From an uncultured Aquimarina sp. (lineage in GTDB: Bacteria; Bacteroidota; Bacteroidia; Flavobacteriales; Flavobacteriaceae): a stretch of 64,000 nt of DNA. The position numbers were made by a program, and so were the translations under genes. The notes beneath the pieces are model-generated. The model had not been told where the DNA came from, did no database searches, and worked only from the letters and a program-made list of their open reading frames with translations. Of the stretch, positions 55,393 through 64,000 are shown piece after piece (position 1 is the first letter of the stretch; each line of letters begins with the position of its first letter). The stretch covers positions 1 to 64,000 of the forward strand of contig CANMCO010000004.1 of assembly GCA_947496355.1 (NCBI GenBank), written 5' to 3'.

Positions 55393-56334
55393 TCAATTTG
55401 TTTGATTCTTTATAAATTCTGCTATTGACGCCGTAAACAATGTGGATCCATCATTATTTAAATGTGAGGGATCGTGAAACAACTCATATTTATGCATAAA
55501 TTGTTCAGAATTAAAAAAGTCAATTAAAGTTACTTTCTCCATTTCAGCAATTTCTTTCATCATATTCAACGATTCATTAGTCGAAAAATCTACCTTATTT
55601 AGGGTTGGCGAAGTTACAAATATGAGATCAACATTATTACTTTTTGCATTGGCAATAAATTCTTTAAAAGCCATTACAAAATTGTCATCAATTTCCTCGA
55701 TATACTCTTTATCAGGGTCCTCTTTATTTGAGGAAACATTATCAGAAAATTTCATTTTGTCAAACAGAGGGCGATATCCTTTATAATCTACTTGGGGAGA
55801 TAAATAATATCTAAGCGCATGAATGATTGTAGAATTTGTTTGGTATGACTTAAAAAACAGTTTAAAATCCACCAGCTTTGAATTTAATTCTAGCACAGGC
55901 CTAAGCTCACTCTTATAATCTTCATAATATGGGTGTAAATCACTAAGTCGATCATATGCAACCTTTGATTTATACAAAAAGTTTTCATCAATATTAAGAA
56001 TAATCAATTTTGGAGTTACCCTTTTAAAAACCATTTTTTGAAGCGCATTGTGGTAAAGAAGTTGTTGCCCCTCTGCCCCTGCATTGTAACATGTCTTTTG
56101 TAGCTTTTCTTCAAAAACTTTAGGGATATAATGCCTGTGTGCGTGTGAACTTCCAAATATTAAAATATCGGGATTCGCTTCATATATAACATGAGTGGAT
56201 CTGGCATATTTACCAGTTTTTTGATTAAAAAACACTTGTTTAGAGATACTGCCAAATACAAAATCTATAATCAATAATATGATTACAAACTTTATACACT
56301 TCATAAATACTAATTTATATTCTTTTTTAATCAT
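55393..56334 (-). CDS. SGNH-like membrane-anchored protein, partner of MBOAT copy 3
   Basis: This 313-residue protein has an N-terminal anchor (about 10-30) and SGNH-type motifs: ILIFGSSHAHRHYI near 58-70 (nucleophile likely S63, GSS replacing GDS) and FHDPSHLNNDG with D288 and H291 in the usual DxxH spacing. A full Asp/His dyad is present, unlike the copy 2 partner. It should act with MBOAT copy 3, encoded 3 bp upstream, in transferring acyl groups outside the cytoplasmic membrane. Confidence 0.8.
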   Translation of the reverse strand: MIKKEYKLVFMKCIKFVIILLIIDFVFGSISKQVFFNQKTGKYARSTHVIYEANPDILIFGSSHAHRHYIPKVFEEKLQKTCYNAGAEGQQLLYHNALQKMVFKRVTPKLIILNIDENFLYKSKVAYDRLSDLHPYYEDYKSELRPVLELNSKLVDFKLFFKSYQTNSTIIHALRYYLSPQVDYKGYRPLFDKMKFSDNVSSNKEDPDKEYIEEIDDNFVMAFKEFIANAKSNNVDLIFVTSPTLNKVDFSTNESLNMMKEIAEMEKVTLIDFFNSEQFMHKYELFHDPSHLNNDGSTLFTASIAEFIKNQTN

Positions 56335-56337
56335 TCT

Positions 56338-57750
56338 TTAAAATTGAAAATAAATAAATTGACTTTCACCAAACACTCCTATATATAAAATCATAAAAAT
56401 TACCACAGCATATCCTACCAGTCTCACATATTCTATTCTGTTATTCGAAATAGAAAATTGGGTCGTAAAATATTCTTTTTTAGTTTCTACTAAAACAAGA
56501 ATGGCAATTGCAAGTGTAGCGTATATTGATGCCGTAATATCGTCTCCACTACCGATATATAATCTTCCCGGAGATGTAAAAATTGTTTTAATAATGTAAA
56601 ACGCATTTTCTGTACTATTAGCCCTAAAAAATATCCAGGCAAAATTTATTAGAAAAAAGGTCACAAATACATTAATTAAACCTTTTCTAGTTTTTTTAAA
56701 CAACAACGCCTCAATAATTAAGTAAATACCATTTAGAGCTCCCCATATAACAAAGGTCCAATTTGCTCCATGCCACAATCCGCTTATTAAAAACGTAATA
56801 AATAGATTAAAAAGCCAGCGTGGTTTTGCAACTCTATTTCCTCCTAACGGAATGTATACATAGTCTTTAAACCAAGTTGATAAAGAAATATGCCATCTGG
56901 TCCAAAATTCACTTACCGAAGCTGCAAAATATGGTCGTCTAAAATTAGTCATTAAGTCTAAACCAAAAATTTTGGCAGTACCAATGGCAATTAAAGAGTA
57001 CCCTGCAAAATCACCATATATCTGAAACGCAAATAAAACTGTAGCCGCAATAAAACTTAAGCCTTCGTGATTTTCTACATTATTATACACGGCATTTACA
57101 TAAATGGCAGCCCTATCTGCTACCACCAGTTTCATAAAAAATCCCCAAATCATCAATTTTATACCATAGGAAAGAGCTTGATACGTAAACTTTCTTTTGG
57201 TTAAAATTTGAGGTAATAAATTTGATGCTCTTTCAATAGGACCAGCAACTAATTGAGGGAAAAAGGATACAAATGCTGCAAATGCAATAAAATCTCTGGT
57301 AGGTTTTAGTTTTTCTTTGTAAATATCAATAGAGTAAGATAGTGTCTGAAAAGTATAAAAGGAGATTCCAACAGGTAATATAACTTTTAAAGTCCAAGCA
57401 TTATTCACGGTATATCCAAATAAGGCCAGGGAATCAATCCAAGATTCTACAAAAAAGTTATAATATTTAAAGAAACCTAAGAGTCCAATGTTAAATAAAA
57501 TACTTACCAAAAGCCATTTCTTACCTATTGATTTATTTTTGGCTCCTTCTATACGTAATCCAACAAAATAATCTACAATTGTGCTAGCCGCAATTAAAGA
57601 TAAAAAACGATAATCCCACCAGCCATAAAACGTATAACTTCCTATCAATAGAATTATATTCTGTAGCTTTAAGTTTTTGTTTGACACCAACCAGTATCCA
57701 ACAAAAACTATTGGTAAAAACACAAAAAAGACTAAAGAGTTAAATAACAT
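56338..57750 (-). CDS. MBOAT family O-acyltransferase (AlgI-like), copy 3
   Basis: This 470-residue membrane protein has the same MBOAT motifs (QLVAGPIERASNLLPQI, ISGLWHGANWTFVIWG) with catalytic H327, at the same residue number as in the other two copies. The C-terminal third differs most, ending ESQFIYFQF. It is 5 bp downstream of a GT4 gene and 3 bp upstream of its SGNH partner, so it is in the same transcript. Three copies in one locus suggest three acylation sites or donors. Confidence 0.92.
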   Translation of the reverse strand: MLFNSLVFFVFLPIVFVGYWLVSNKNLKLQNIILLIGSYTFYGWWDYRFLSLIAASTIVDYFVGLRIEGAKNKSIGKKWLLVSILFNIGLLGFFKYYNFFVESWIDSLALFGYTVNNAWTLKVILPVGISFYTFQTLSYSIDIYKEKLKPTRDFIAFAAFVSFFPQLVAGPIERASNLLPQILTKRKFTYQALSYGIKLMIWGFFMKLVVADRAAIYVNAVYNNVENHEGLSFIAATVLFAFQIYGDFAGYSLIAIGTAKIFGLDLMTNFRRPYFAASVSEFWTRWHISLSTWFKDYVYIPLGGNRVAKPRWLFNLFITFLISGLWHGANWTFVIWGALNGIYLIIEALLFKKTRKGLINVFVTFFLINFAWIFFRANSTENAFYIIKTIFTSPGRLYIGSGDDITASIYATLAIAILVLVETKKEYFTTQFSISNNRIEYVRLVGYAVVIFMILYIGVFGESQFIYFQF

Positions 57751-57755
57751 GTATA

Positions 57756-58859
57756 CTATTTATTATTAACAATCTCCCCTACTTCATTGTAAAGGTCTAT
57801 ATAACTATCAACCATTAAATCAATATGATACAACTCTGCCCGTTCTAAACAAGAGGTAACAACAGTATCATAGTAATCTGCATCTTCTAATAGCTTGAGA
57901 ATGATATCTCCTAATTTATTAATATCTCCTGCAGCGAACAAAACACCTGCATCCTTTGCAACCTCTGTCAGTCCCGGTGCATCGGTACAAACGAATGGTT
58001 TTCCAGAAGCTAAGCCTTCTATACTTGACAACGATAAGCCTTCAAAATGTGAAGATAACACTACAACATCTACAGATTTTAATAATCTAGGAACATCAGA
58101 TCTAACTCCCATAAAATTAACTCGTTCCTCTAAACCTAAGTCTTTGGTTAATTGAATTAGTTTATCCTCCAAGGGGCCTTGACCCACCAATAATAACTTA
58201 TAATCATTGGATAATAGTTTCATCGATCGAATTAATGTCTCCTGATCTTTTTGTGGATAAAAGCTTGCCACCTGAATGATTAACTTTTCTGATGATGTAT
58301 ATCCTAATTCTTCTTTAGAATAAGGAACTGCATCATGCATAACCTTTAGATCAATTCCATTATTAATTTTCACAATTTCTGTGCTATGATTACCCAAATG
58401 CGACCGTAAACTCTCATCTACAGAATCCGAAATTGTAATCAACTTCCTAAACTGTTTGTAAATGATACGATCTAGAATTTTAAACAACGGACTTTTTCTT
58501 CTTCGATTGGTAGTGTTATGCTCTGTAAGGATTATTGGGGTTTTTGAACGACTAAGCAATTTGGCCAATCCTGTCCAATATAAGGATGGAAATAAATGTA
58601 CATGAACAAAATCATATCGATTAAGAATACTTTTTATCCTAAAAACATTGGTAAACTTATAAGTATTCTTTCTATCCCCTAAAGAAATAATATTGATGCT
58701 ATTATGCTTTGATAGTTTTTCAAACAATGAGGTTTGCGATCCATTTAGAAGAAGAACATCTACATCCAATCCTTTCTCAACAAATTTAATAGAAGTATCT
58801 ACCACTAACTTTTCTGCTCCTCCGGCATTTAAAGAATTTATGATCTGAAGTATTTTCAT
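57756..58859 (-). CDS. GT4-family glycosyltransferase
   Basis: This 367-residue GT-B enzyme has the N-terminal family 4 motif INSLNAGGAEKLVVDTSIKF and the C-terminal donor motif SSHFEGLSLSSIEGLASGKPFV. It adds one sugar to the repeat unit at the cytoplasmic face. Specificity is not readable. It lies between a CapK-like ligase gene (64-bp gap upstream) and MBOAT copy 3 (5-bp gap downstream). Confidence 0.92.
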   Translation of the reverse strand: MKILQIINSLNAGGAEKLVVDTSIKFVEKGLDVDVLLLNGSQTSLFEKLSKHNSINIISLGDRKNTYKFTNVFRIKSILNRYDFVHVHLFPSLYWTGLAKLLSRSKTPIILTEHNTTNRRRKSPLFKILDRIIYKQFRKLITISDSVDESLRSHLGNHSTEIVKINNGIDLKVMHDAVPYSKEELGYTSSEKLIIQVASFYPQKDQETLIRSMKLLSNDYKLLLVGQGPLEDKLIQLTKDLGLEERVNFMGVRSDVPRLLKSVDVVVLSSHFEGLSLSSIEGLASGKPFVCTDAPGLTEVAKDAGVLFAAGDINKLGDIILKLLEDADYYDTVVTSCLERAELYHIDLMVDSYIDLYNEVGEIVNNK

Positions 58860-58923
58860 TAATAGTATTAAGTAGTAGTTAAAAATTGTGTTTATATAGC
58901 TTTATATCTATAAAAAAGCGGTT

Positions 58924-60324
58924 TTAAAATTCTAGGTCAAAATTTCTTTTTACAGCGTCAAACTTTTCATTAGGTCCAAGTGGAATGTTATCTAAAATAT
59001 TTACTGTATATTCTACATTCTCTCCTAGTCTATCTCTGAAATTAGTGAGTAGCTTTTCTTTCATTCTTTCATCAAATCCATCTTCTATTACCAAATTAAT
59101 AGTGATCTCCTTTGGGCTCTCTTGTATAATTTGCCCTTGTGTTATTCCTGATAAACCTTTATAGCCAGTATCTGCACTCACTACATATCCTTTTTCTTCG
59201 GTCCAAAGGATATCATCTTCCCGTCCAATTATTTTCTTTACAATTGGCATACTGCAATCACATGAGCACTTCTCATTTTCAGCAGGTAACAACACTGTAT
59301 CTCCTATATCATATCTTATTAATGGCGTTTTTAAATTGATATAACTAGTTACAATCAATTTTGCAATTTCTCCTGGTTTAGCAGATTCTCCATTAATATT
59401 TACAAATTCAAATACCCCAGAATCTAGATTTAAATGCAAATTACCATTAACACATTCAGTAATAAATGGGCTACCTTCATTAGATGCATATTGATTAAAT
59501 ACATGACAGTCAAATGCCTTTTCTATTTCGGTTCTTTGATAGTCATACAAAGTCTCAGATGTTACAGCTATTGCTTTTGGTACAAAGTCCAGTTTTATGT
59601 CATTTTTGTTTATATACATGCTTATCACATAAATTGCCGAAGGATAACCATCAATTAGCTCTGGTTTAAACTTGTTAAGCTTATTTACATAATGTTGCAA
59701 ACCAGAACTTGTTAGGTGATATGTAGACATTAATAACTGCTTCTCAAAATAATTATAAACCCAAAATGGGGGTTTCTTAGCTTTTGCATCCACTATTAAT
59801 CTTCCTGATAATCGTACTTGTTTACTTTTTCGTGTAACACCAATTACTCGATGGAATCTTTTCCAGATAGCAAAGGACACATTAATAGAGTCTCGATCCA
59901 GATAGTCTATGGTAGGCGCCCCAGAAGTACCACTAGTATGGCCAACCATTACTGTTTCTCGTTTGGTATTTACAATAGATTCAACCTCATCTTTTCGTTG
60001 TGCTTTTTCTAGAATCGGCATTTTTTTAAGAACACCCATTGGATCTTTCTTGATCTCCTCTATGGTAATACCAAGGTCTTGCATTATTGATGAATACCAT
60101 TTTGAATATTCCAATACTTCAGAAAGTAGCATTGCCAATTTATTTTTTTGAAAATTGGTTACGTCCTCAGGACTCGCATCCCATAACTTTATGTGTTCTT
60201 GAAGATAACTCTCAAACTCTTTGGTATATCGTTGCTTAACATTCAAGTACCCTTTGATATTTAATAAAATAACTTTAAATGGATATGGTAAGCTATCGTA
60301 TATTTTTTTTTGAAATCCTCCCAT
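58924..60324 (-). CDS. CapK/PaaK-like AMP-dependent ligase, copy 2
   Basis: This 466-residue protein has the AMP-binding P-loop TVMVGHTSGTSGAPTIDYLD, the motif LIRYDIGDTV and a cysteine-containing stretch CSCDCSMPIVKKIIGREDDI. It resembles phenylacetate-CoA ligase-like proteins in capsule loci, whose substrate is not established. It is only distantly similar to copy 1. It lies 2 bp after a GT4 gene, so it is probably co-translated with the glycosyltransferases, perhaps to activate an acid for decoration. Confidence 0.85.
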   Translation of the reverse strand: MGGFQKKIYDSLPYPFKVILLNIKGYLNVKQRYTKEFESYLQEHIKLWDASPEDVTNFQKNKLAMLLSEVLEYSKWYSSIMQDLGITIEEIKKDPMGVLKKMPILEKAQRKDEVESIVNTKRETVMVGHTSGTSGAPTIDYLDRDSINVSFAIWKRFHRVIGVTRKSKQVRLSGRLIVDAKAKKPPFWVYNYFEKQLLMSTYHLTSSGLQHYVNKLNKFKPELIDGYPSAIYVISMYINKNDIKLDFVPKAIAVTSETLYDYQRTEIEKAFDCHVFNQYASNEGSPFITECVNGNLHLNLDSGVFEFVNINGESAKPGEIAKLIVTSYINLKTPLIRYDIGDTVLLPAENEKCSCDCSMPIVKKIIGREDDILWTEEKGYVVSADTGYKGLSGITQGQIIQESPKEITINLVIEDGFDERMKEKLLTNFRDRLGENVEYTVNILDNIPLGPNEKFDAVKRNFDLEF

Positions 60325-60326
60325 GG

Positions 60327-61469
60327 TTAATTATTTTTTTGTTGAAGGTAAAATTCCTGAGCTTTTAAGGCATTAGAGACTATGTCATAATCGCCATCTA
60401 CAATTAAATACTTAGTATCTTTTCTTTTTGTTATATCCAAATCTACTATCTTTTTTGCCCAAAGTGCCGGGGATTCTTTTAATGAAATAAATTGAATAAG
60501 GTCTGATAAACGTACTTCTTCAGTAATAGTATCTGAAGCCAGCACTTTCAGCCCTGCTGCTTGAGCTTCTATAAGTGTAACAGGCAAGCCCTCGTATAAT
60601 GAAGGGAAAACGAAAACATCCATCATTTGATACAACTCAGGAATATCGGTTCGAACTCCCAAAAACTTAACTTTGTCATAAATTGAAAGATGTTTTGTCT
60701 CATTTTCTAATTTGCTTCTAAGATGGCCATCACCAATCAATACAAGTCTGTAATTAGGATTTATTTTAAGCAAGGCCTCAAATATTTGCAGCAAAAAAGT
60801 ATGATTTTTTTGGCTATCAAATCGACCAACGTGGCCTAATACAATCTCATTACCTATTTGATTTTTCTTTCTATATGAATCGGCAATCACGGGGTTGTAT
60901 CTAAATTTTTCAGAATCAATTGCATTATTCATCGTACGGAAAGAAGTATCATTTCCGAATAACCATTCACCAGCTTTATTTCCGCATGAAAAATGATGAG
61001 TAGTATGTTTATGAATTCTTTTCTTTAGTTGAAGTTTTATAATTTGTTTTGCGATATCTGTCCAACTTTCTTTTTGGGTAAGAATAGACTTTAGAGCTAG
61101 TTTTTCCATAGCAATATGGGCATGCGCTATTCTGATCTGAATATTAAACTCCTTTGCTATTTTTAATGGAAAACAACTAAATGTATTTAAATGAGAATGA
61201 ACAACCGAATATTCTGTATGCTCTCTAAAAAAATCTCTTAATTCTTCATAATATTTTTTAGGAAATAGTGGATTGATTGGACCAAATTTATAGATTTTTC
61301 CACCAAGGCTTTCGATTTCATCATCAAAGGCGGCTTTTTCTTTTCTATGCACCAAAAAATCAAACTGAACCTTTGTTCTATCTATATTTCTATAATAGTT
61401 CATTATCATAGATTCAGCCCCTCCTCGATTCATGATAGTAAAAACCTGTAATATCCTTTTAGCCCCCAT
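60327..61469 (-). CDS. GT4-family glycosyltransferase
   Basis: This 380-residue GT-B enzyme has the family 4 motif TIMNRGGAESMIMNYYRNID near the start, and FPSLYEGLPVTLIEAQAAGLKV in the donor domain. The start codon overlaps the stop codon of the upstream GT2 gene by one base (TAATG), so the two are translationally coupled. It likely builds the repeat unit together with the GT2. Donor and acceptor sugars cannot be read from sequence. Confidence 0.92.
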   Translation of the reverse strand: MGAKRILQVFTIMNRGGAESMIMNYYRNIDRTKVQFDFLVHRKEKAAFDDEIESLGGKIYKFGPINPLFPKKYYEELRDFFREHTEYSVVHSHLNTFSCFPLKIAKEFNIQIRIAHAHIAMEKLALKSILTQKESWTDIAKQIIKLQLKKRIHKHTTHHFSCGNKAGEWLFGNDTSFRTMNNAIDSEKFRYNPVIADSYRKKNQIGNEIVLGHVGRFDSQKNHTFLLQIFEALLKINPNYRLVLIGDGHLRSKLENETKHLSIYDKVKFLGVRTDIPELYQMMDVFVFPSLYEGLPVTLIEAQAAGLKVLASDTITEEVRLSDLIQFISLKESPALWAKKIVDLDITKRKDTKYLIVDGDYDIVSNALKAQEFYLQQKNN

Positions 61470-62359
61470 TAAAATTCACCTCTTGTTTTTATTCTTATAT
61501 ACATATTTAGTAACACTCCAAACGGAATAGCCAATAGGGTAAGAAGTTTCTTTGGAGATTCTTTTAGAAATGCCCAATTGTTTGTAAACATAGAGCTTGA
61601 CACATAATGAATTGCGTTCTTAAACCGTTCTTTGAAACTGCTCTCTAGTTTCATCCTGCTTTTTCTGGAAAACGCGAAACCGTTAGGGTGTCTCCTGTAT
61701 TGCTTTAGCATATTCATACTAGAACCATCTGCAAGGTATTCTACGATACAAAAGACTTCGTTAACAGCAAATAACTTATAGTCTTGATCAATTAATTGGT
61801 ATAAATACCCCAGTGGGACAAACCGTTCTCCTTCAAAAATAGGATATGGGGGATATTGCTTAACTATTTCAGTTCTCAGCACTAATTTCTTGTCTCCACT
61901 TGCTCCGTGTTTGTTATATATATCAGTTAATGTTGTTTCCTTCAAGTCATCTGGCATTTTTGAACCAATAATCTTACCGGTTTGGTCTGCATCTAACCCA
62001 ACCAATCCTGCTAGTTTTTGATTGTCCTTTACGGCCTCCCAATTAGAGAGAATTTTTTCAACTGCATCATCTGGCATAAAATCATCACTATCAATACAAA
62101 CATTTAGTTCTGTGTCAATAATTCTATACGCTGCATTATGTCCACCATGCATCCCCAGGTTTTCCTGAAAATGGTATTTGATTGCTATTTTGTTTTCCTT
62201 AATCCAGGAGTTCACTAATTCTTCTGTATTGTCTGTAGAACCATCATCAATAATTAGCCATAGAAAATCCTGGTTAGTCTGTCTAATCAAACTCTGATAG
62301 CATTGATCCAGGCAATAAGCCCTGTTATAAGTTGGTGTAAATACGGTAATAGTTTTCAT
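61469..62359 (-). CDS. GT2-family glycosyltransferase
   Basis: I start this gene at the ATG at 62359 (296 residues, MKTITVFTPTYNR). A longer frame begins at 62578, but its first 73 residues lie inside the upstream EpsG-like gene and do not look like a glycosyltransferase. The GT-A core is clear: VFTPTYNRAYCLDQC, IIDDGSTDNTEEL and NVCIDSDDFMPD (DxD-type metal site). It transfers one sugar to the growing repeat unit. It ends one base into the following GT4 gene. Confidence 0.92.
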   Translation of the reverse strand: MKTITVFTPTYNRAYCLDQCYQSLIRQTNQDFLWLIIDDGSTDNTEELVNSWIKENKIAIKYHFQENLGMHGGHNAAYRIIDTELNVCIDSDDFMPDDAVEKILSNWEAVKDNQKLAGLVGLDADQTGKIIGSKMPDDLKETTLTDIYNKHGASGDKKLVLRTEIVKQYPPYPIFEGERFVPLGYLYQLIDQDYKLFAVNEVFCIVEYLADGSSMNMLKQYRRHPNGFAFSRKSRMKLESSFKERFKNAIHYVSSSMFTNNWAFLKESPKKLLTLLAIPFGVLLNMYIRIKTRGEF

Positions 62360-62376
62360 AAGTATGAATATAAATG

Positions 62377-63474
62377 TTATCCCCAAAAAAAGTAATACAT
62401 AAAATAGGTGAACGAAAAATATACTGACATCACCATGCCGATGACAAAATGTTGTTTTTTGAAAAATTGTTGTTTCAGAAAAGGGTAAATAATAATTATT
62501 GCCATCATAAACCATGATAAATAAGCAAACCTGTTTGAATAATTCGCGTTGATCACCAAAATCCAAAAACCATTGCAAACAAAATATGTGTTTAAAAGCT
62601 GGTTGTATATTTTGTCTTCAAATTTACGTCTGAATACAAAATACCAGCCTGCAAATACCGCAAAAGCACTATGAAATAAAAAATCCCACCTAAATCCTGT
62701 ATTAGAAAATGTTCCTTCTGCTGCTTGACTTGTTAAATATCCCGCTAACCTTTCATCGTCTCCAAAACCTAAACCTGCAAACATAGAAATCCAAAAACTT
62801 CCCATAGCAAGAGATAAGGGTATACACAACAACCAAACTCTAAAATATACTTTCGGGTTATTATAAAACATCGTCATTATAAACGCCAGAATTGGCAAAA
62901 ATGCCGTCTTATGAAAGAATGTTGCAAATAAGAAAAACATTGCCATAAGCGCTTTCTTTCTATGATAACTAACTCCCCAAAGAAAAAAGGAACAGGCCGC
63001 GCCATTTCTCATACCATTTACACCATAAGTCCAAAAGGAAAAAGAAACGATAAACATTATAAATGCATAATACCAATACTCCTTGAAAAACTCCTTAGAG
63101 ATCCTATACATCGGGAAAATATAAATAAATGCACAAATAGTAAAAAAAGTATGCACAGAAGAAAAGCTAGCCATTGTCCTCATAAAAACATGCCAACCGT
63201 AGTCGTTTACTGTAGTAATTGGCGCACCGTGACTATAAGAAGTGAATGTTCTGAAGTAGTTCATGGTATCCCCAAATCGAGCGCTAATAGGTCTTTGCCC
63301 TATATACAGTATTAAGGAAAATAATAATAAATAACCTGTAAAATTAATATAGACCAAATTCTTATGGTCATGAATATTTAAAATACGCGTATGCAGTAAT
63401 GTAAAAAGTACTAAAAAGAAGCACAGATTAAGATATATTGGATAATACCATTCTATGGGAACTATCTCCATCAT
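62377..63474 (-). CDS. EpsG-like polysaccharide polymerase (Wzy role)
   Basis: This 365-residue protein has about ten membrane helices and the EpsG-family feature of a conserved RF..D..NY..F segment (ISARFGDTMNYFRTF), followed by YGWHVFMRTMASFS and a YGVNGMRNGAACSFFLWG loop. EpsG-type proteins polymerise lipid-linked repeat units and take the Wzy role. It lies in the same block as the GT2 (17-bp gap). With Wza and Wzc homologues present it completes most of a Wzy-dependent pathway, except for a flippase. Confidence 0.85.
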   Translation of the reverse strand: MMEIVPIEWYYPIYLNLCFFLVLFTLLHTRILNIHDHKNLVYINFTGYLLLFSLILYIGQRPISARFGDTMNYFRTFTSYSHGAPITTVNDYGWHVFMRTMASFSSVHTFFTICAFIYIFPMYRISKEFFKEYWYYAFIMFIVSFSFWTYGVNGMRNGAACSFFLWGVSYHRKKALMAMFFLFATFFHKTAFLPILAFIMTMFYNNPKVYFRVWLLCIPLSLAMGSFWISMFAGLGFGDDERLAGYLTSQAAEGTFSNTGFRWDFLFHSAFAVFAGWYFVFRRKFEDKIYNQLLNTYFVCNGFWILVINANYSNRFAYLSWFMMAIIIIYPFLKQQFFKKQHFVIGMVMSVYFSFTYFMYYFFWG

Positions 63475-63528
63475 ATAATTACACCATTATTAATTAGTTT
63501 AATATCGCTTTGTATACTACACATATAA

Positions 63529-64000
63529 TTACTTTTTTACCACTAAACTTTTATGAATCGAATCACAAAGGTTTTTTGTAAATACTTTTCCTGAATACTT
63601 ATCTATATGATGTCCATCATATGTTTTATACGCTACACTTTTCTTATTAAAATCAAAATAAGGAATATGGTTACTTTCTGCTATAGAATTTATAATTTGA
63701 TTAAATTCCGGATAATATTCTTCTTCGTACTCAAAAAATTCTTTGCTTATAGGCATTCTAACTAGAGAAACATGACCGCGCTTCTTAAGTTTTTGAACCA
63801 GTATATTTAAACTTTTTACACGGATATCTGATATTATAAAATCATCACGATCTCGCAAGAAAACATTAAGCTGATTTTTTTTCCATTCCTCTAATATTTT
63901 CTCATCATCGGTTAAGTTGTTTTCTTCTAACCACCCATCTTTATGTAGCATGGCACCGTTACCAAACATTCCCTTAAAATGAAAAAACGAAAGATTCTTT
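63529..64000 (-). CDS. Partial SGNH-like protein, cut by the right window edge
   Basis: Only the C-terminal part is visible. The frame stays open to the window edge upstream of the ATG at 63969, so that ATG is probably internal. The end has TYDGHHIDKYSGKVF, with the DxxH catalytic pair (D, then H), typical of SGNH-like acyl-handling proteins. The rest has no recognisable domain. A partner MBOAT would be expected just outside the window if the local pattern holds. The gene shares direction with EpsG, 54 bp upstream of it. Confidence 0.65.
   Translation of the reverse strand, partial: KNLSFFHFKGMFGNGAMLHKDGWLEENNLTDDEKILEEWKKNQLNVFLRDRDDFIISDIRVKSLNILVQKLKKRGHVSLVRMPISKEFFEYEEEYYPEFNQIINSIAESNHIPYFDFNKKSVAYKTYDGHHIDKYSGKVFTKNLCDSIHKSLVVKK

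Noticed and set aside
62360..62578. N-terminal extension of the GT2 frame up to 62578
   Set aside because: The extra 73 residues lie inside the EpsG-like gene in another frame and show no glycosyltransferase features. The GT-A core starts right after the ATG at 62359.

Overview
The window looks like chromosome from a marine member of the Flavobacteriaceae (Bacteroidota). The sequence is AT-rich. One secreted protein carries a type IX secretion C-terminal sorting domain. Several upstream regions show Bacteroidota-type promoters (TTG, about 18 bp, TAnnTTTG). A compact ECF-sigma operon with DUF4097/DUF2807-type proteins and a polysaccharide locus with Wza/Wzc-like proteins are also typical. The genus cannot be fixed from the sequence alone. 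I saw no tRNA, rRNA, CRISPR array, insertion sequence or prophage.

The left part (1 to about 27.4 kb) is mostly housekeeping and accessory genes. It starts with an octanucleotide tandem repeat cut by the window edge. After that come a membrane HD phosphohydrolase, a thiolase, an NlpC/P60 peptidase and a GNAT. A TetR regulator and an SDR follow, each with a matching palindromic operator. Next are a T9SS-secreted beta-propeller divergent from a LytTR response regulator/LytS-type kinase pair, a divergent GAPDH, a DUF2461 protein, cysE-cysM, recQ, a ketopantoate-reductase-like gene, MOSC and TruA proteins, a BON-LysM protein, cmk, an MreB paralogue and lon. The ECF-sigma operon closes this part.

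The right part (27.4 kb to the edge) is one large surface-polysaccharide locus that continues past the right boundary. It has a CpsB-type phosphatase, a Wzc-like co-polymerase/kinase, a Wza-like export lipoprotein, and a PglF-like dehydratase plus PglE-like aminotransferase. A first minus-strand block (50.6 to 37.6 kb) holds a GT4, an ATP-grasp protein, a CapK-like ligase, two paralogous PglC-like initiating transferases, a GNAT, a stand-alone amino-acid adenylation protein, an acyl carrier protein, two PglD/NeuD acetyltransferases, an FAD enzyme and two FemAB/GNAT-like transferases. A second minus-strand block (64 to 52.9 kb) holds an EpsG-like polymerase, a GT2, two GT4s, a second CapK-like ligase, two MBOAT-SGNH pairs and a partial SGNH protein. 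Two plus-strand islands interrupt these blocks: an MBOAT-SGNH pair and a beta-helix lipoprotein. No Wzx flippase is visible.

My reading, which is inference: the locus makes a Wzy-dependent polysaccharide that starts from a bacillosamine-like 4-amino sugar. It appears unusually rich in decoration chemistry. An adenylation protein and carrier protein resembling DltA/DltC probably load an amino acid for transfer to a sugar amine or hydroxyl. Three MBOAT-SGNH pairs probably add acyl esters outside the cytoplasm. This adenylation/ACP/GNAT module is the most interesting candidate system in the window.
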